Assembly (NCBI RefSeq): GCF_000766945.1
Contig: NZ_ALBT01000032.1
Span: forward strand, 295,433 to 359,432
Direction: 5' to 3'
Length of the DNA: 64,000 nucleotides
Source: Cellvibrio mixtus subsp. mixtus J3-8
GTDB taxonomy: Bacteria > Pseudomonadota > Gammaproteobacteria > Pseudomonadales > Cellvibrionaceae
A program made the position numbers and the translations under genes. Under the pieces are notes generated by a model. It was given only the letters and a program-made list of their open reading frames with translations, had not been told where the DNA came from and did no database searches. Positions 63,801 through 64,000 of this stretch are shown here, in pieces (position 1 is the first letter of the stretch; every line of letters begins with the position of its first letter).

Positions 63801-64000
63801 TTGGTTGCATCCAGTAACCAGCGAGCGGCTAAACCGTTACTCACAGAACTGCTGCTACCGGCTGAGCTGCTACTGCTGGTGCCGGGTTGGCTGGTATTGC
63901 CACCACAAGACGCCCCGTTGAGGGTAAACGCCGTGGGTGCAGCCCCGGGGTTATTCACCAGGAAACCAAACGACGCCGTACCGTTGGCCGCCAGGTTAGG
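60836..64000 (-). CDS. CBM2-YceI-cytochrome c-DUF1592 multidomain protein (5' partial)
   Basis: Secreted modular protein of at least 1054 residues, running off the window edge. Its first visible residues, NGTASFGFLVNNPG...GASCGG, are the end of a CBM2-type cellulose-binding module. Then come a Ser-rich linker, a YceI lipid-binding domain (about nt 63830-63300), an Fn3-like domain (63255-63010), another Ser/Thr linker, and a cytochrome c with C-T-G-C-H (about 62864-62878). A third Ser linker follows, then planctomycete-type DUF1587, DUF1595, DUF1592, DUF1588 and DUF1585 modules with a second CxxCH (C-T-N-C-H, about 61295-61309). It precedes a DUF1552 gene. It probably has a redox role at the cellulose surface. 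Confidence 0.9.
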   Translation of the reverse strand, partial: PNLAANGTASFGFLVNNPGAAPTAFTLNGASCGGNTSQPGTSSSSSAGSSSSVSNGLAARWLLDATNSTFHFVTVKKSTAGVETPENLTFSTLQGTVSPTGQATLTIPLASINTGTAIRDTRMQDLLFKSSYLPSLHFTTQLDLTAISAQATGSTAVQSVTGNLILNGVVKSVVFDALVVKHADSSVSFSPRKPIVINSIDFDLNAGVEALRAAASLSTIGEKVPVYFKLFLTSNNPANTPAISLPTAPTAPLSLTGTAVSTGASLNWADTSANETGFLVRRKGEDGRWVTTTATAANTVSYLDALTTAGSYDYKIISYTDSIPSAATAPLTLVYTGSNSTSTSTSTSTSSSVSSAAFTGNATTGQSIFTGSGSCTGCHKDTNGDGVFSEGNIQFNVNNFTYHTLAKYAAKGYTGTSALDLSVFIKDNMLGHCNNNACQDVAAYLWSLRGKVTTSSTSTSTSSASSSSVSSVCVGDSCAPTYADRSLRILSKSEYINSINDLTGINLNTTLDAATLASIPADILVNGFTNNTRATISENSARAYELLAGKIADAAAAKSFSGIATCSGTVAACGDAFVADFAKRAFRRPLTAEEKTNYLTFFSSSLGVSTTSDALKLALRAVFTSPQFLYRSEMGVKVSDLRAGTVDSTANISINDIPSADRTALPDTAYVLTPYEIASFLAFTYTGSTPDATLLAAADSKSLWTKTQIDAQVTRLLGTTKARQHFGNFAVQWLDGEGLPYDARDPARYPTYTADVQKSMLEEVRAIYNDVLLDGAPFANLYSSSYTFANQALINFYGLTGSAGSALQKVNTTNRGGLLASGAFTARNAHFAKTAPVIRAVRTRRAFLCHDVPNPPTGVALDQLREDQAKAFDALKASQGGFATARQEYHFLTSVSPCTNCHLKIINPLGFGFEDFSPVGLPRTRDDNNLSVAFQDDDGTLYGITSVDDGKSLTFTGTKDLGAKLVASPDGFSQLRACFVENNFRMAFGTGIKYFDRNLVGSDDKPIPLPAAQQQANANEVASLIQQMSANSDSPKAMLQSLGSLKSVRYRKDF

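Overview
The window is a gammaproteobacterial chromosome segment, most likely from Cellvibrio or a close relative in the Cellvibrionaceae. Evidence for this is a lipoprotein GH9 cellulase, serine-rich linkers in secreted proteins, a CBM2-type C-terminus fused to YceI and cytochrome modules, and housekeeping gene blocks whose order resembles that remembered from Pseudomonas (rpsP-rimM-trmD-rplS, then xerD-dsbC-hom-thrC-recJ; purN-purM-DUF2066-hda; DUF2069-wrbA-arsC-yihY). I saw no rRNA, tRNA, CRISPR array, insertion sequence or prophage.

The most striking region is 2.5-7.7 kb. It encodes, on one strand, a rhodanese, a serine O-acetyltransferase, a small XRE regulator, a family 2A encapsulin shell protein (SrpI type, HK97 fold) and a cysteine desulfurase with a low-complexity N-terminal extension of about 240 residues. 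This is a complete sulfur-metabolism protein nanocompartment locus: the acetyltransferase makes the cysteine precursor, the desulfurase is packaged inside the shell, and the rhodanese probably handles the sulfane sulfur. The locus also carries a 26-bp perfect palindrome, three repeats spaced exactly 32 bp apart, and duplicated motifs in the cargo extension.

The rest of the first half: a partial cytochrome b561, a YafJ-type glutamine amidotransferase and a degenerate EAL protein (0-2.3 kb); a ybhP-clsB-ybhN membrane-lipid module on the minus strand (7.7-10.9 kb); SapC, HPF, a YfcH epimerase and a small heat-shock protein with a sigma32-like promoter and a ROSE-type RNA thermometer (11.5-14.4 kb); a GlxA regulator divergent from fabY (14.5-17.5 kb); the rpsP to recJ block (17.6-26.4 kb); tesA divergent from ybbA-ybbP, and a MATE exporter (26.4-31.9 kb).

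The second half: a five-gene minus-strand surface glycosylation operon (gtrA, a gtrB-like GT2 and three GT-C membrane proteins, one with an NPCBM domain; 31.9-38.7 kb); a MerR regulator with an altered metal site, dcd, a zinc-ribbon peptide and slyD (38.8-41.2 kb); purine genes and hda (41.3-46.0 kb). A cellulose-related group follows (GH9 cellulase, chemoreceptor, PQQ dehydrogenase-diheme cytochrome fusion, then sppA), placed between hda and the DUF2069-wrbA-arsC-yihY block. After a CheY-like protein and avtA, the window ends in a minus-strand pair: a CBM2-YceI-cytochrome-DUF1592 protein that runs off the edge and a Tat-exported DUF1552 protein. Together with the PQQ fusion these suggest extracytoplasmic redox chemistry linked to cellulose degradation.
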